From contig LSRY02000027.1 of the NCBI GenBank assembly GCA_001643675.2, positions 5,001-69,000 of the forward strand: 64,000 nt of DNA, written 5' to 3'. The stretch is from Monocercomonoides exilis. Taxonomy: Eukaryota > Preaxostyla > Oxymonadida > Polymastigidae. Numbering within the stretch: the first letter of the stretch is position 1; each line of letters starts with the position of its first letter. Positions 36,291-50,000 of this stretch are shown here, one piece after another. The notes under the pieces are model-generated. The model did not search any database and was not told the DNA's origin. It saw only the letters and a list, made by a program, of their open reading frames with translations. A program made the position numbers and the translations under genes.

Positions 36291-37061
36291 TCAGCAGTTG
36301 TATCTTCGCCCAGCGCCTTTAGTAATCTTTGTCTGCTTCACCATACCTGAGATTGAGAAGCGAAGAGAAGAAGCAGCAGTGGTTGAGTACTTATCACTTT
36401 CATCATTCAACGCATCTGTGATTGATCCTTCGGATGCCTCGGAGGTGGTGGCGTCATACGCATCAACCATAGCGATGAGCGATACAACCCCGCTCAGTAG
36501 CAGTTCGCCTTCTCTTGTTGGCACACTTTCCTTATCAGATGCCTTGGTTACAGACGAATCAGAGAGTAGAGAAAAATATTAATCTTCCAACAGCATATTG
36601 CAAAATTTTCAGCGAAGGCTTGAATAAGCCATCACCTTTGTGATCTTCTCCTTCATAACTGGATAGAAGATACGCTCAAGGAGCTTTCTGGCTAAGGAAA
36701 AATGCCTGCTTCAAGCTGATCGTTCCCTTTGCTCCTCAGCTTGTTTGGCAGCACTCACTTTGACTCCTGAAATCAGCTTCAGCATCTTGTTGCTTGTCTC
36801 TCCTGGAAACAGGACCCGCTAAGTCGCCAGCTCAAATGCCATCCTCCACATATCCCAGATGTTTACATTCTGCCTCATCACACAGCCCAGCATCGCTTCC
36901 GCACACCGATGAAAGAGAGATGCCTGGTATGGCGCTCGGATCTCTGCTTCCTTTGTTATTGATACAGCAGAGTGCCGAAACCGCACAGACAAGCAGATTG
37001 AGGAATCTCTGCTCCAGATTCCACTTGCATCAATCTTGGGTTTGAAGACGAATATGCACAT
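36291..37061 (-). pseudogene. Decayed CMGC-type (PRP4/DYRK-like) protein kinase
   Basis: Reading the minus strand from 37061 gives the back half of a kinase domain: SLFHRCAEAMLG (compare SRFYRAPEIILG), NVNIWDMWRMAFELAT (compare IDMWSLGCTLYELYTG), then an in-frame TAG where the conserved Gly should be (about 36823), then RVLFPGETSNKMLKLISGVK (compare KILFPGKTNNEMLKLIMELKG). Downstream a second stop interrupts AEEQRERSA and the remaining helical sequence to about 36600; frame 36524-36291 is an Ala/Ser/Asp-rich tail. The order of the activation-loop APE, helix F DxW and FPG motifs identifies the CMGC group, and FPG(K/E)TxNxML suggests PRP4-like. The degraded APE (CAE), the stop codons and the absence of the ATP-binding lobe make it a pseudogene. 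Confidence 0.7.
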
Positions 37062-37526
37062 GTATTGAATTCTGTGTTTCTCCTAATTATCGCTTCTTCT
37101 GATATCTATTTGAATGATTCAATTTTCATCTTTCAACAGCAATAACTGTGCGCACAATTTCACAGTTAAAAATAAATCGTCATCAGCAGCACAGATAGTT
37201 CCAATTCGCTTCTTTTCCTATTCATCGAATTTTTAAATAAAAGTAATGATCTTAGTCAAACCTTTCTCATTTCTTCTTTTGTTATTTCCATAAATATCTT
37301 GTTTGCTCACAAAAATCAAAATAAATTATTCAAATAAATTTCTATTCATTTTCTTTTTTTGTGTTATTTGGTTACATCCATTGAAATATGAAAGTCGAAT
37401 AAATACGAACAAAGCGTGGGTTTTTTCATAAATGAAAAAAGTGTACCCAAAATAGTTGTTTCAGAAGTTGAATTAAAATGAGTATGATATTTTTTTTTTG
37501 ACATAATATTAATAATAACACATAAA
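37062..37526. other. AT-rich intergenic stretch
   Basis: No supported frame. It contains ordinary A/T runs, including a T9 near 37490. It separates the kinase pseudogene from the 3' end of the UXT-like gene. Confidence 0.45.
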
Positions 37527-38373
37527 TCATGTGCATTTTAATTCTCTTTTCATTTCGGTCATTCCTGCAGTAACCTTTTCATTTGATCAAATTTTGAAAA
37601 TTAAAAATAAGTTTTAAAAGTGCATACAATCCGAATGTTTGTTTGTTGAGTAACAATTTTACTTTCAAGGTCTGCAACACTTGCAGTCAAAATGGAAATT
37701 TTCTTTGGTATGTATGAAAGTATTTCTGTATGAGTCATTTCAACGCATGTTCCAAGACCAACATCAACCATGAGTTTCGAGAGATCTGGAACTTTCGCTT
37801 CACATAAAATATTTCCACCAATGTCTGTCAGTGTTTTTAATTCCTTCATTGAATTGTTTTGAAAATGTAATACAATAGTCCGGAGATCTTCAGTAAAAAC
37901 GAAAAAGACTTTTAAATTCATCCATAAATGATAAACATACAATTTTGCAATTTCTTCAAACACCTTATCTCGCTTTTCAAGCAAAATTCGAAGATCCTTC
38001 GTCATTTTTTCGTGAAGAATCTCGTCTACATGAAGATAAATGAAACTCGAGGCAAATTCGTTATAAATAAATGCAAACAATTTTTAAAATTTCCAATTTC
38101 TATTCCAATATAATGTTAAACAGATAATAAAAAAAGATTTTCCTTTTCTCTGCTTGCAAAAAGGAAAAAATAATCGCAAAAAACAAATATTTAATGTTGG
38201 AAAATTGGTTTTTTTTTTTTTTTTTTTTCATAAAGAGCATAATTTTTTTCCCAATGAAAAATATCATTGATCTTTAAGAACAAAACTGTTAAAATGAACA
38301 AACTTGAAATCTTTTCAGTGGGGGCCATCTCTCGATTTCCGTCTTCGGTTTTACCATCAATGAATTCTTCCAT
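37527..38373 (-). CDS. UXT-like alpha-class prefoldin protein, three exons
   Basis: Exon 2 (38025-37628) holds the core: EILHEKMTKDLRILLEKRDK matches the first coiled coil of human UXT (VLQRDLRKVLDHRDKVYEQ), and GGNILCEAKVPDLSKLMVDVGLGTCVEMT matches the hairpin region ([30 protein letters not shown]). Intron 37627-37575 (53 nt, GTATGC..AAAAG) joins NIRI to VTAGMTEMKRELKCT (exon 3, 37574-37527, TGA), fitting the second coiled coil in length. Exon 1 is tentative: ATG 38328 (or 38373, same frame) to 38304, then a 278-nt intron with GTTTGT donor. The product from 38328 is 156 residues, like human UXT (157). About 16 extra residues (near 37930-37885) sit after EEIAKL; they start GTATGT and end AG, but removing them breaks the frame. 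UXT partners in R2TP/URI prefoldin-like chaperone complexes in other eukaryotes. Confidence 0.7.
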
Positions 38374-38382
38374 TCTGTTTAT

Positions 38383-39402
38383 TTGAAGTGCAATCTATTC
38401 GCAAAGAATATCCCTTATAATAAAGTAAAATCAAATAAATATCAAACATCGTTCACGATCCAACAAATTGAGAAGGTTACAGTCAATATCCAAATTGTTT
38501 TGCTTTATAAAAAAATATTTGGAAACGATTTCTATGAAAGCAGCCTGATTTGGCTGAGAGAGGCAAGAAATGCCAGTTTTTTGTTTCTTGCTGATCAAAT
38601 CAACAAATATTCATCAAAAACAAATGGAGAATTGCCATTCTATTCATGATGCTCCATGAAATTGATTTCTTCCCCCTTTGGAACAGAATTAATTTATGAT
38701 ATGGAAATGAAAGTCGATGGAAGAAAATAACTGCAATCAAGCAAAAGGATTGAGAAGGAGAGTTTCATGACTATTTTGAGTTCTTGATTGTTTTGTCGAA
38801 AACCAAAGAACATCTAATGTTTGCATTCTTGAAGATCCTCGCTTGTTGTTTTATTTTGCAGTTTCTGATTTCATTGAAAAGGATTGAAGTGATTGCTGAA
38901 GACAAAAGAAGTGAAAAGTTCCAAAATCGAAATGGATAAAACAAGCAAAACGTCTATTGCAATTCTTCACAAAAAAAACCAAACGAATGGCAGAAGAACA
39001 AGGTTGGATGGTTCAATTGCAAAAGCATCATGGGCCGTTAAAAAATGGATTATTTGAAGCAAAACGATCAAAATTGATTTCACTGGCCAAGCTGCCTGGC
39101 TTTGCACTTGATAAGGGTTCGACAATGCGTTTTGCTCATCCTTTTCAATTTAAATGATTGAGCATTATTGGTTGCAAAATACATTTGCCTCGGATGAAAA
39201 GAGATTGGAAAAGGAATTTTTTGGAGACGACTCTGTTGCAGGAGCAACGAAAAGTATAAATTGTTATTATTATTATTCAGAGACCAAAAGCATTGGTGTT
39301 GTTGATATGGAAGGAATTGGCCGACATTTCAGCTTCTGCTCCATCAGAATGAAGGTGAATGGCAAACACTTTTGTTTTCTCAACGAAGATGCTCTTGTGT
39401 AA
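38383..39402 (+). pseudogene. Group of unrecognised gene remnants
   Basis: Three plus-strand frames have coding-like stretches: 38383-38649 (SSLIWLREARNASFLFLADQ), 38957-39157 (EQGWMVQLQKHHGPLKNGLF) and 39154-39402 (GVVDMEGIGRHFSFCSIRMK). They overlap or abut in different frames (ATGA overlap at 39154), and the DNA between holds many stops. Codon style and length suggest a single decayed gene, or one with introns I cannot place. I recognise no family. Confidence 0.3.
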
Positions 39403-41012
39403 ATGAGGCATTCATCAGGCTATTCAAAAACTCTTCCTTTTTGCTTCAGCAATATCAGCGTGATGCAAGAGCATGAAAGAATGAAAGGACCTCTTTTCGA
39501 ATGTCTCAACAATCCATCATTTTTGTGTCAACATCGTTTTCAGATGAAAAGTTTCCTTCTTTTCTGCATTTGAGCTGCTTCGTGATGAACACCTTGCAGG
39601 CATCGAAAACAACAACATTAAAATTTATCATCTTCTTTTTCTTCTTTTTCTTCTTCTACATTATCTGATCGTATTTCTTAATTATCTGATTCATTTTCAG
39701 AGATTAAGAGGAAATAAAGAAGAAACGAAAAAACATACAGATAAAAGAAAAATATGGAACAAAAAACGAAAAGAAGAAGAATGAAAGAAGATAAGAAAGA
39801 GAAAGACGAAATAGTATTTGGTTTTATTGAGTATGATGAATGGAAATGAAATTGAAAGATTATAAAGGCAGAAGATAAGGATGAAAAAGAATAAAGTACA
39901 TATGGAGAAGTTACCAACAACTGCAACAACTATCAATACGAATTCTACAGTCTGCGTTGATAAGCACAGGCAATTTACAAATGCTTTATGAATTACCTGC
40001 AGGGCTGATCCTGCAAGGCTCTCTTCTTCACTAGGAGCTAAACAGCACTGTTATTGAAATAAACAGACTTGCTCATCACATAAATAGCGCTGTATCTATT
40101 TTCAACTTCAATACTCCATTGAACAAAAGCAGGATATTTTTGGTATGTTTCCTTCTTAATGTGATGTAGAAAGTGAGAAATGACATCCATTGCATTATGA
40201 ATGAATCGATGTTGAACATGAAAAACAAGGCATACAAAGTAAATGGAACAGGTGCAGTGGAATGGTCTTTGTGAATTATGAACGAAGGCCGTGAACTTTC
40301 TTTGTTGCGAGACTGAAGGGTACGACAAGCAAAACCATTGGAGATAGTTGCAAAATAACAAAGAGTAATTCTCCGATTATTCCGTGTAATCTTTTGTACC
40401 ATGTTATTTGTGATCACAATTCGTTGGAAAAGTGAAGTCACAAACACTATTCGTTAATTCAAAAGCAGAGATAATTGGAATTTTTTCAGAAAGTGATATT
40501 GCTGAAAGAAGAAATAAAATTTCTAATACGGTTGAGCTTGCATCAAGCAAGTTAATATCAAGATGCAAAAACAATAATATGGAATTGAGCTTCGGAATTC
40601 AACTTAGGAAATGTTAGAAAATATGCAAATGATTTGAACAGTCTGATCAAGGAAGTGGATTTTTGATCGTAAATGTTTACCAGTTCTGAAATTCAACATT
40701 TTTCTTTCGGACAATGTGAAGGTTGAACAATTCAAGCATTTCAGAGAAGCTATTATTTATATTGTCGAAAATAAGAATTTAAAATGCTTCCTTTTATGCT
40801 AATTTCTCAACATTTGCATGTGAAATGTTTGAAAAGAAAAATCTTAAATTCTCTTTGAAAATATCAAAATATCGGAAATATAACAACAAAATTAAAAATG
40901 ATATACAATTAATCTTTTCGTGTATGAATAGATAAAAACAACATTTAGCTTTAACAAATTTTGAGAAAAGTATCGGAAATATGAAAAAAATGAAACCATA
41001 ATTATTTTTTAA
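39403..41012. other. Intergenic stretch downstream of the giant gene
   Basis: There is no intact gene. Two overlapping minus-strand frames (40447-40076 and 40361-40038) and a plus-strand piece (40432-40617; FVNSKAEIIGIFSESDIAER) look like scraps of decayed coding sequence but do not join up. From 40640 to 41012 it is AT-rich and presumably contains the 3' untranslated region of the giant minus-strand gene. Confidence 0.35.
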
Positions 41013-44000
41013 CTATTTGCGATTAATCTTAATTGTATGGTTGATATTTTTGAATCCCCATTTCTTTTGAGAATTTGAAATCGTAAGTTTTTTTAGATAG
41101 CGCGATTCAAATGGTGCTTTTGATTGCGAAATATGTGATGAATTGTTTGACCCATTCAGCTTGTGATGATCATTTTGCATTGCTTCTTCGGATATTGGTT
41201 TTGTCACAACAGAAAGACAATTAGAAGATTGAATAGACTTTAATGATTGAGATAATAAAATAACATTTGCTGCTTCTGTCTCATCAGCTTCCAAAGGAAC
41301 AATTTTTGGGTGAACTGAAGATGAAACGCTTTCGTCATCTGAATTTGATTGTTCATAGATATCTTTTAAGTGCATTGAAGTTGATTCTGTTTTTTCCATT
41401 TTTTCTTTTGATATTGAGTCAAAAATCTTTTCTAGTTGATTTGTAGTTTTTGCAGGTAAGGAACATTCTTCATCTAAATTCTTCTGATATGTTTCGCTCT
41501 CATAGGGAGTAAATGAATCATCTTTAAGAATGCAACTTGTCTCGTTCAATTCCAATTCTGTTGAACTGTCTTGATTTGAAAGATTCGGAAATATAATTGC
41601 ATGAGGAAGGTCATAACACTGGGAGATTGGAAAGTATGATTGTAAGTCAGAAGTATACGAAGATCCTTCATCGCTTTCCTTTAAATAAACTTCAATAAAG
41701 CATTCCATAAATTGAGGGTCTGGAAATACTTTTGATTCTTCAGAATCTTGATGCTGCTGTTGCTTAGAGCCCGCATCAGAATAAGAATCTGAAAATGTTA
41801 AAGTCTCTCCAAATGGAAGAGACTCTTCAGAAGACCTATCAATTTTCTGATAATCCAACAAAGTATTTGTAGCATCAATGACATCTTGTTTTTTGTTCAT
41901 AAAAGATTCTTCATTAACTTCAGAAGAAGGAATAGAATGAGAAGAGCCTAGCAACGATGTATTTTCTTCTGTTTCTGAGACAAGTGAGTCAAAGTGAAGG
42001 AAATTAAAAGAGAATTTCGAATGCATTTGTTCCTCTGCTTCAACAAGAATCTGTAGAGGGCTTTCGGATGCCGGCAATGCAAATTCCAAACCTTCAATTG
42101 TAACTTTCTCATATTTCGGATTCAGCAACTCGCTTAAGCGTTTATCCTGCAAAGCCAACGAAGAGATTAAATTTTCAGATGAAGCATCATTCAGAACAAG
42201 TGAATGAGTATCGCCTGGTCGTACAGCAGATGTATTTGAAGCAGAATTTGTTTGAAAACCATCTTGTGTAACAGCAGAGTAATGTTGGATGGGTTCTGAC
42301 TGATTCTTCTGAATACTTATAACTTGATCCGCATCGTAGTCATAGTTATTGTTTACTGATATATCTGCATCCTGTCGCAAAGACGACCTTGTGAGTCTTC
42401 CATAAGAAAGAAAATTGCTTTGCTTGACCGGCTGAAACTCCGCAATTTCGTAGAAATCGTTGCCAGTTCCATGAGGAGAAGCGCTTGTACTGTTTTCAAC
42501 ACCGGTTGTTGGATAGTACGAACTCGCAAATTTCTCTGCACGCAAATCTTCGTGTCTGTCTTCAGCGGGTGGATATCTTGTTGGATTTGCAGGAAAATAC
42601 TTTTCTTCTTCCAGGAAGTGATTCTCCATCATCTCGTCTGCATTCTCCATTCCGTGAGAATAGTCTAAATTCGTCCTGGAAAACGTCGATATTGGGCCTT
42701 GCAAGTTTTTCATGAAGTCGTGTATAGGGTGTGGATAAGCTATCATTACTGCCGGATTTAATATTTCTTGGCTCATTTGAGAAGGCGAGTATTCAAATGC
42801 ACCAGAAATTGGCAGTGTCTGCGCGTGCATCAATTTGGCTGTCTCGTCTGTTTCATTAGCAAATCCCATCGGGAGTATCCGCTGGTTTCCTAGGAAAGCA
42901 GGTGAATAAGAGCGTGTTGGTGTGATCATTGGCTGCGGAGTGGGATTCAGCATCGCTACATTCAGAGGCTGCAAAGGAACGAATGGCTTCGGCTTCAGAA
43001 AAGGAAGTGGTGCTGGTGTTAATGAAGCTTTTGGTTGTTCAATAAACTGATTGACGGGTGCAGGCGAAATTCTTTCAGGTGTAGCTGACATTGGACGCTG
43101 TGTGAGCCGAATAGATGAATTTCCACGTTGATTTTGCAGCTGCTTTGCTTCTTTCTGGTTGACTTCTCTTTCCTTTTTCTCTTTTTCTTTTTGCTTTTTC
43201 TTAAGTTCTTTGGCTTTTGCCCGTTCTTCGGCAAGCTTTCTTTCTCTTTCTTTTCTTTTCTCTTTTTCTCTGGCTTTTGCGATGGCAAGCTCTTCCTTTC
43301 TCTTCTTCTCCAACTCTTTCTCTCTTTCTTTTCTCTCCTTTTCCAGCTGAAGCTGACGTTCTTTCTCTTTTTCTCTTCGAAGTTGCTCCAATCTTTCCCT
43401 TTCTTCTTCTTCTTTCTTCTTTTGCTCTCTTTCCCTTCTTCTTCTTTCTTTCTCTTCTTTCTCTTTCTTTATTCTTTCTTGCTCCTCTCTTCCAATTCTT
43501 TCTCTTTCTCTTTCTTCTTCTTCTCTCTTCTTTCTTTCTCTTTCTTCTTTCTCTTTCTTCTTTTGCTCTCTCCTTTCCTTTTCCTTTCTTTTCCTTTCTT
43601 CTTCTTGTTTTGCCTTCTCCTTTTCTCTCTGTTCTCTTTCTAATCTCTCTTCTTCTGTTTCCTCCTTTCGTTCTTTTGCCTTTTCTTCTCTCAGTTTCTT
43701 CTCTCTTTCTTCTCTTTCTTTTCTCTCCAATTCCTTCTGCTTTGCCTTTTCTTCGCGTATTCTCTGCTTTTCCTTCTCCTTCTGAATCATCTCTTCCTTT
43801 TTCTTCCTTTCATTTTCTCTTCTTTCCCTTTCTCTCTCCAACTTTTTCTTTTTCGCTTTCTCCGTCTCTTCTTCTCTCTTTCTTCTTCTTTCTCGTTCTC
43901 TCAGAAGTTCGTCTTCTCTTTTGCGATATTTCTCTTTCATTCTCTCGTGAAAGCGATCCGATTCCAACAGCCTAATTTTCTCCAGCATTTCAATCTCGTC

Positions 44001-47000
44001 CAAATCTCCGTCAAAGTCTCTGTCTGAATCGTCGTCGTCACTGTCGTTTCTTCTCCAATGGTGATGAATTCTGCTTCTCCCCATCTCGTCCATCTTCATC
44101 GCTATTTGCATAATCCTGTCGCTCGGACTGTTGCCTCTCTTGTTCCCCCATTCACCTTCATTCAGAATCTTCTCCAGCTGACTCAGCTTTCTTTTGTCTC
44201 CTTTTGACAGATTCCCTCTTGATTCAGTGCGAAGCCGCTCGCTCATCATCTCCAACAGCCTTTCTGCTGCTCTTTCGCGCTGCTTTGACCCTTTTCCGAG
44301 TCCAGATCTGCCTTCTCTGTGTCTTCGTGACTTTAAATAACTCAAAAAGGGTGGCGATGGAGGAGAAGGAGGGGAGGGCTTTCTGGGCGAGCGTGAACGC
44401 GGTGGAGAAGGGTATTCGCTGCGCAGCTCAGAAATCAGCGTTGAGAGAGCAGAGAAGAAGGATGCCTGTGTTGATGGAGAAACGTGATCGTTGCTGCGAT
44501 TCATCGAAGCGACGATGGAAGATGTGAGGCAGGACAAAGTGTACAGCCTCGTTCGCCGAGAGGCTGTCCCATTTCTCAGACGAGAAAATGGAAGGTCATC
44601 ATCGTCGTCTTCGTCATTGTCTTTTGGAGACGTAGAAGAACGCTTCGAAGTCTTCAAACTTGTGTCTATTATTTCAATGTCTTCTGATTGGGTAGCTGCG
44701 CTTGTTTTGCTCGTGGCTTCTTCGACAGAAGCTTCTTCCGCTTTAGTTAATTTTTGTTCTTCTTCTGGCTCTTTCTGAGTTTGTTGTGATGGTAATTGAT
44801 CCCCTTTGCTAAGAATAGAGCTTTCCTCATTTCCCTTTTCCTCCTCAGTTTGCTTGGTATGCTCTTTTTCTTTGAGCTTGTTTTCTTCTTTATTTTCTTC
44901 CAATTCATCTTTTGATTTTTCATCTGTTTTTGTTTCATCATTTTTGGAATCGTTTTCTGCTTCTGCAACCTTTTCTTCCTTCTTCTCTGCTTCCAAAATG
45001 CTGGCAATTGTTGCAAGAGGAATAAAATTAGTCGTGTCAACTGGTTGAATTGTTGATTGCTTTCTTTTGTCGTTTTTGGCCAAATCGCTTTTTGTCTGCT
45101 CTTCATCCATTTCTCGGTCCATTCCTTCTTCATAACTCCTTATCTTTTGGAATACTTTTTGTTCCACTTTCATCATCTTCTTTTCATCTGGCTCTTTCTT
45201 TGGAGAAGTTGACAAAGATAGTTTGTTGATTCTCTTTCTCAGCTCAACAATTTGATCGATCAATTTCGAGCGCTGTTTTTCGATTGAAGTGTGTTTCTTT
45301 TGCATTTCTTCTTTTTGTCGCTTCAGTCTATCAATCGCTTTCTTTTCCTCTGCTTTAGCTTCTCTGGAAATAGGCTTCCGCCGCTCTTCTTTTATCTTCA
45401 TCTTTGCTCTGATGTTGTCGTTAATCTCGCAGAGCTGGCTCACATGCTGCATCCATTTAAGATGAAGCATCTGCTCCTTTCTGAGCTTCCGCCTCAGTCT
45501 TCTTTTCAGCTCTTGTTTTCTGTTCCGCTCTGCTAATTTTTGCTGCCTGATGGTTATTCTCTTCTCCATCTTTCTGACGTGTCGTTCCTGGCGCACACAT
45601 TCTTCGTCTGACTCTGAATATTCTGCAGCCTCTTCCCACGGAAGCTCAACACACGAACGAGTGGAGCAGATGGACGAAGTTGACTCATAGCTAGTTGAGA
45701 ATGAGCGAGAAGGAGAAGTGTATGATGAGTACGAAGATGAAGGTGATAAGGAATTGCGATCCAATAAATTGAGCATGGAAGATCTCACAAGCAAGCTAGT
45801 TTCTTTATTTGATGCAATTTGGTTGTCTCTTTCATCGCTATTAAATTTCTCCTTTTCCAAAGATGGTGAAATTTTGTTATTCGCTTTTGGAATATGCTTC
45901 CGTTTCGATTTCTCTTCTGGGCGAGTAGCTTTCTTCGCATTAAAAGCAGAATTTTGTGTTTTCTGTGTGCTCTTTCTGTGGTTTCTGGGATGATGAACGT
46001 GGATGTGGTGGTGATGGCATCGCGAACGATGAGGCGACAGAGAAAGCGGATGAGCAGATGAATGACTGAAAGGCGACTCTGAATTTGAAGAGGAGGAATA
46101 AGGTGAAAGGACCAGAGATGGCGATATGGATGCTGAGGATGATGAAGACAGAGAAGTTGATATTCTGCGTCTTCGAACTAATCCTTCTTTTAAAGAAGAA
46201 AGAGCTGGTGCTACAAGCATCTCGCTGCGACCTCTTTGGCTTCCATTCAGAATCTTATCAATTGTCTTCATGAAGGAATTCTTTTCTTCTTGTTTCTGGT
46301 ATTTGAGATGTGCTGCTTGTTGCTTCAGAAGATGCTTCAAGTTGTCCAACTCCTTTTTCTCCTCGTCTTTCCTCTCCAATCGTGTCAAAAATGTCTTTTT
46401 GCTGAGACGATCCTTAATCTCTCGCAGCTTTTCTCGTTTGAACTTCCGAATAATTGCTTTGTCATGTGCTCTTTCTTCTGATATCTCTGCCGTTCGGTTC
46501 GGCCACCGATACAACTTTTGCTTCTGTTCAAAGGCCAGAGAGTTGAGAACCTTGAGCTTTTGATCAAAGCTCGCTGGTATCTGCATGCGGATCAACACTT
46601 TGTGCTCTTCTTTGAGTGGGCGCGAATGACCCCACGTTATTCTGTCTTGTTCCTTTATTCTTTCTGCTTCTTTTTGCATTGCTCGTCGCATTGGCCAATC
46701 TTGTCTTCTTTTGACAACGCGCTGAATTGTCTCTCTGTTTTCTTTCAGCTCCTTCAGCCTTTCAAACATCTCCCATCCTTTTATCCTCTTCTCTCCGTTC
46801 GATATTTCTCCCAAAATCCTCACTGGCTTAAACATTCCTACGAGAAACTTTGTCAGTGCTTGAAGTTCAGCCAGACGTTCAAAGAAGCAATGATCCGGAT
46901 TGATAGTGAAGAATTCTGTGATTGAAATGCGATCGTCCAACGATGTGTGCTTCTCTTTCATTGCATCTTTGATCCATTCCCAGGCTTCGGCTTCTGTTTC

Positions 47001-50000
47001 CGTGCACCAATACGCTCCAGGATGAAGTGGAACAGTCAACTCCATCGCCTTTGCTGCGATGTACTCTCCTTCCACAATCTCTTTTAGCCATCGTTTCGCT
47101 CTGAGTTGGCTTTCCAACTCCACTTCTGCTCTGTTTGGAGTATCTGCAAGCCATTCAATCCGTCGGCATTCAACAACTACTGCAAAGTCATCCACTGTAA
47201 AATGGCAAATTGCAGATGGCGGAGGAACAAATGGACATTTCAGAGGCAAAAGTTGATTTGAAACAGATTCAATTGTTGAAAGTGATGCTTTACCGATATC
47301 TTTTCTATCTTCTCCATTCTTATTGCTTGAAGAAGAATCATTTCCATCAAGCAATTGAATGTTCTTTGTGCAATTTTGGAGCAATTCAGAGAGAAGAGCA
47401 GTTGTGGTGGCATTAGTACAGAGCAATGTATAATTATTTGTTTCGAGCAAAAGTGCTTCATTTGGTGAAGAAAGAATCACATTGTTTACAAAAGTGCCTG
47501 AAGGAATGCTGCTCAAAGTGTGTGAATGATAATGCTCATAAAGTGGAAGGAATGGATCTTGCCGCAAAGAAGTTATTTGCTCCTTGTTTCCAACATCTTC
47601 ATCGTTTGGTTCTTTCAAATTTTCCGATTTTCTGTACTTTTCGATTTCACCATTCATTTTTGATTCAGATACTGTTTTTTCTTCTTTTCCTGCTGTAAAT
47701 TTCTTTTCATTAGCTTTTGTCGATTCTTCTTTCTCGCTGGATGCTCCGCCATTTGATATCTGTGATTCAACAGTTGCAACTTTGGTAGTTTTGCACGGCG
47801 ATTCGCTCTCGTTAATTCCATCTTCTTTTTCTTTTTCTTCTTGTGGTATTGCCTGTTTAGTGTACATGTTCTTCCAATAGTAATTCATCTCTTCGTTTGA
47901 ATTTGTATCGATCCACTTCAATTTGGAGACAGTGATCTTCGAAGAAAGCTTAACAATCTCTTTGATTATCGGCTCCAACGATATCTTCGAAGAAAGAACC
48001 TCAGAAATAGAAAGCGGAAGAGTAAAAAGCGCATAACAGAATGTGGGGCGAGGGCCAGCCGTAAGAACAGGAATGATAAAATCACAGACATATCCAGAAG
48101 GTGAAGAATCAGGCGAGCGAGTGAATCTGTGGATTTCATAGTCACCTCTGCTCTGATTCTGAACAGTGGGATGTATTGCACTTATTTTTGTGAGCTCTTG
48201 AATGTATTCTTTTGTTGGAATCTGCCCGTAATTATTCGCACACAATTTTGAAACCTCTTCGTTTGCAAGTGCAAATCTGCTAGTGGATTTCACTTCCTCA
48301 TCTTCGTATGACTTCTTTTGTGAACCAAAAAACTTGCTCGAAAGTTTATTTTTAATATTCGTCAACTTTTGTTCATTTTCTTTCTTTCTCTTTTTAATTA
48401 AGTATTCCTGCAATCTTTTCATGTTAGTCTCACGTATTGTTGACACTGGAGGCTCATCAACTTTGCGGCAGACAACTTGAAGCACCTTTCCTTCCCACAT
48501 CATCCATCTTCTTTCTCTCCACGTTATGCTGTCAAGATGGCTTGCATTGCTTGTTTGAAATGCCAAAGATGAATCCAAATCATATCCAGTTCTCTTTCTT
48601 TTCCTTTCTCTTTCTTTTTCTCTTTCTGTATGACGTTGATCCCACTCGCTTGTGTATTTCATCACTTCAGCTTCTGTATTCCCAACAACAGGCTCAACAA
48701 TCAAACATTCTCTTCCCCAGTTGCTATTCAGCCATTTAATCTCATTCTTTTCTGCTTCATTGAAAGATGTCAAAGCAGTTTCGTTTTTTTCTTGTTGACT
48801 TACTTCGGCTTTCTTATTTTCAGACAACTTGTGTGGCATTTCTGAAAGAGTTTGTAACGCTTCAACTGCAACTGAAGAATTCGACTCTGGAAAGTTTGTT
48901 GGCAGATAACGAGAATGCTGCGTATCAAACTCGTTGAGATCGCTAGTCCACAGAACAGTAGAGCCTTCAAAACTGCGACATTGGCTGATTGGTCCTCTCT
49001 GATATTTGTAGCTTCCATTAAGAAAAGTGTTTGAAGGCAAGTCTTCCAAATTGTTGTAATATGATGAATTTGGGCTTCCATTGTTCGTGTTTCTAAATTT
49101 ATTCCCACTGAATTTGAGATCAGAGTCCATCATTTCTTCGATTGCTTCTTTGCTGCATTTAATTAGTGACTCTGCTCTTTTGCCAATGTTCTTGTGCACA
49201 ACATCATCACCATCTGAATCCAGCAAATCTCCAAAAAAGAAGGAAAATTCTTGTGAAGCTTTCTGCCTTTTTTGATTCAATTTTGCTTTCAGTTTCTTCC
49301 TTCTAACGTTCGTTTTGTTCAAAACGCTTTCCAAACGATCTGCCAAATAAACTTTTTCTTTCTTTTCGTTCTCTTCCTCAGTTCCGTAACTTTGTTTCTG
49401 CTTTTCGTAAAATTGGTTCTTTCTGTTTTGCATCTTTGTTATTTCCAGCCATTCCATATGATTGTCATCGCCAACACTTTCGTTGGTTCCACTCCAATCT
49501 GAAATAGGTTCATTAAACACATGAACAGCACTGAATTCCTCTTTCTTCTGTTCTGTCTCATTCTCATCTTTGCTATCAAAATCAGAAACGTCAATTCTGA
49601 AAGGTTTGGAATAAAAATTGTATGTGATATCATGAATATAATTATTGATGTTCTCTTTTTCCTCATTCCATATTTCCCCAGTTTGCTTGCTCCTGTATTC
49701 TTCGAGTGAGTCGTCGAATGTGATTGGATTTGACTCATTGTTGTTCCACTTTCTTCTTGTCGTTGTGTATTTATTATTTTCAGAAATTGTCGAAAGGATA
49801 TCAATATCGTTTTTGCTTCTCATCCACAAATCTTCGCTTTCCAATCCATTAAGATCCCAGATATCTTCTTTTCTCAATCGCCCTCCTTTTTCTCTGCACA
49901 TAATTCCCTTCTGATTGTGTTGCCGAGTCACCCCCACGCTGAACTTGCCTGATAATGCACACCATTTTTCAGTAAACTCCGCCACTTCCATCCGCTGCCT

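Noticed and set aside
43128-43975. Plus-strand Phe/Leu/Ser-rich frames that look like membrane proteins
   Set aside because: Antisense of the Glu/Lys/Arg helix; hydrophobicity is a by-product of CTT/TTC codons.
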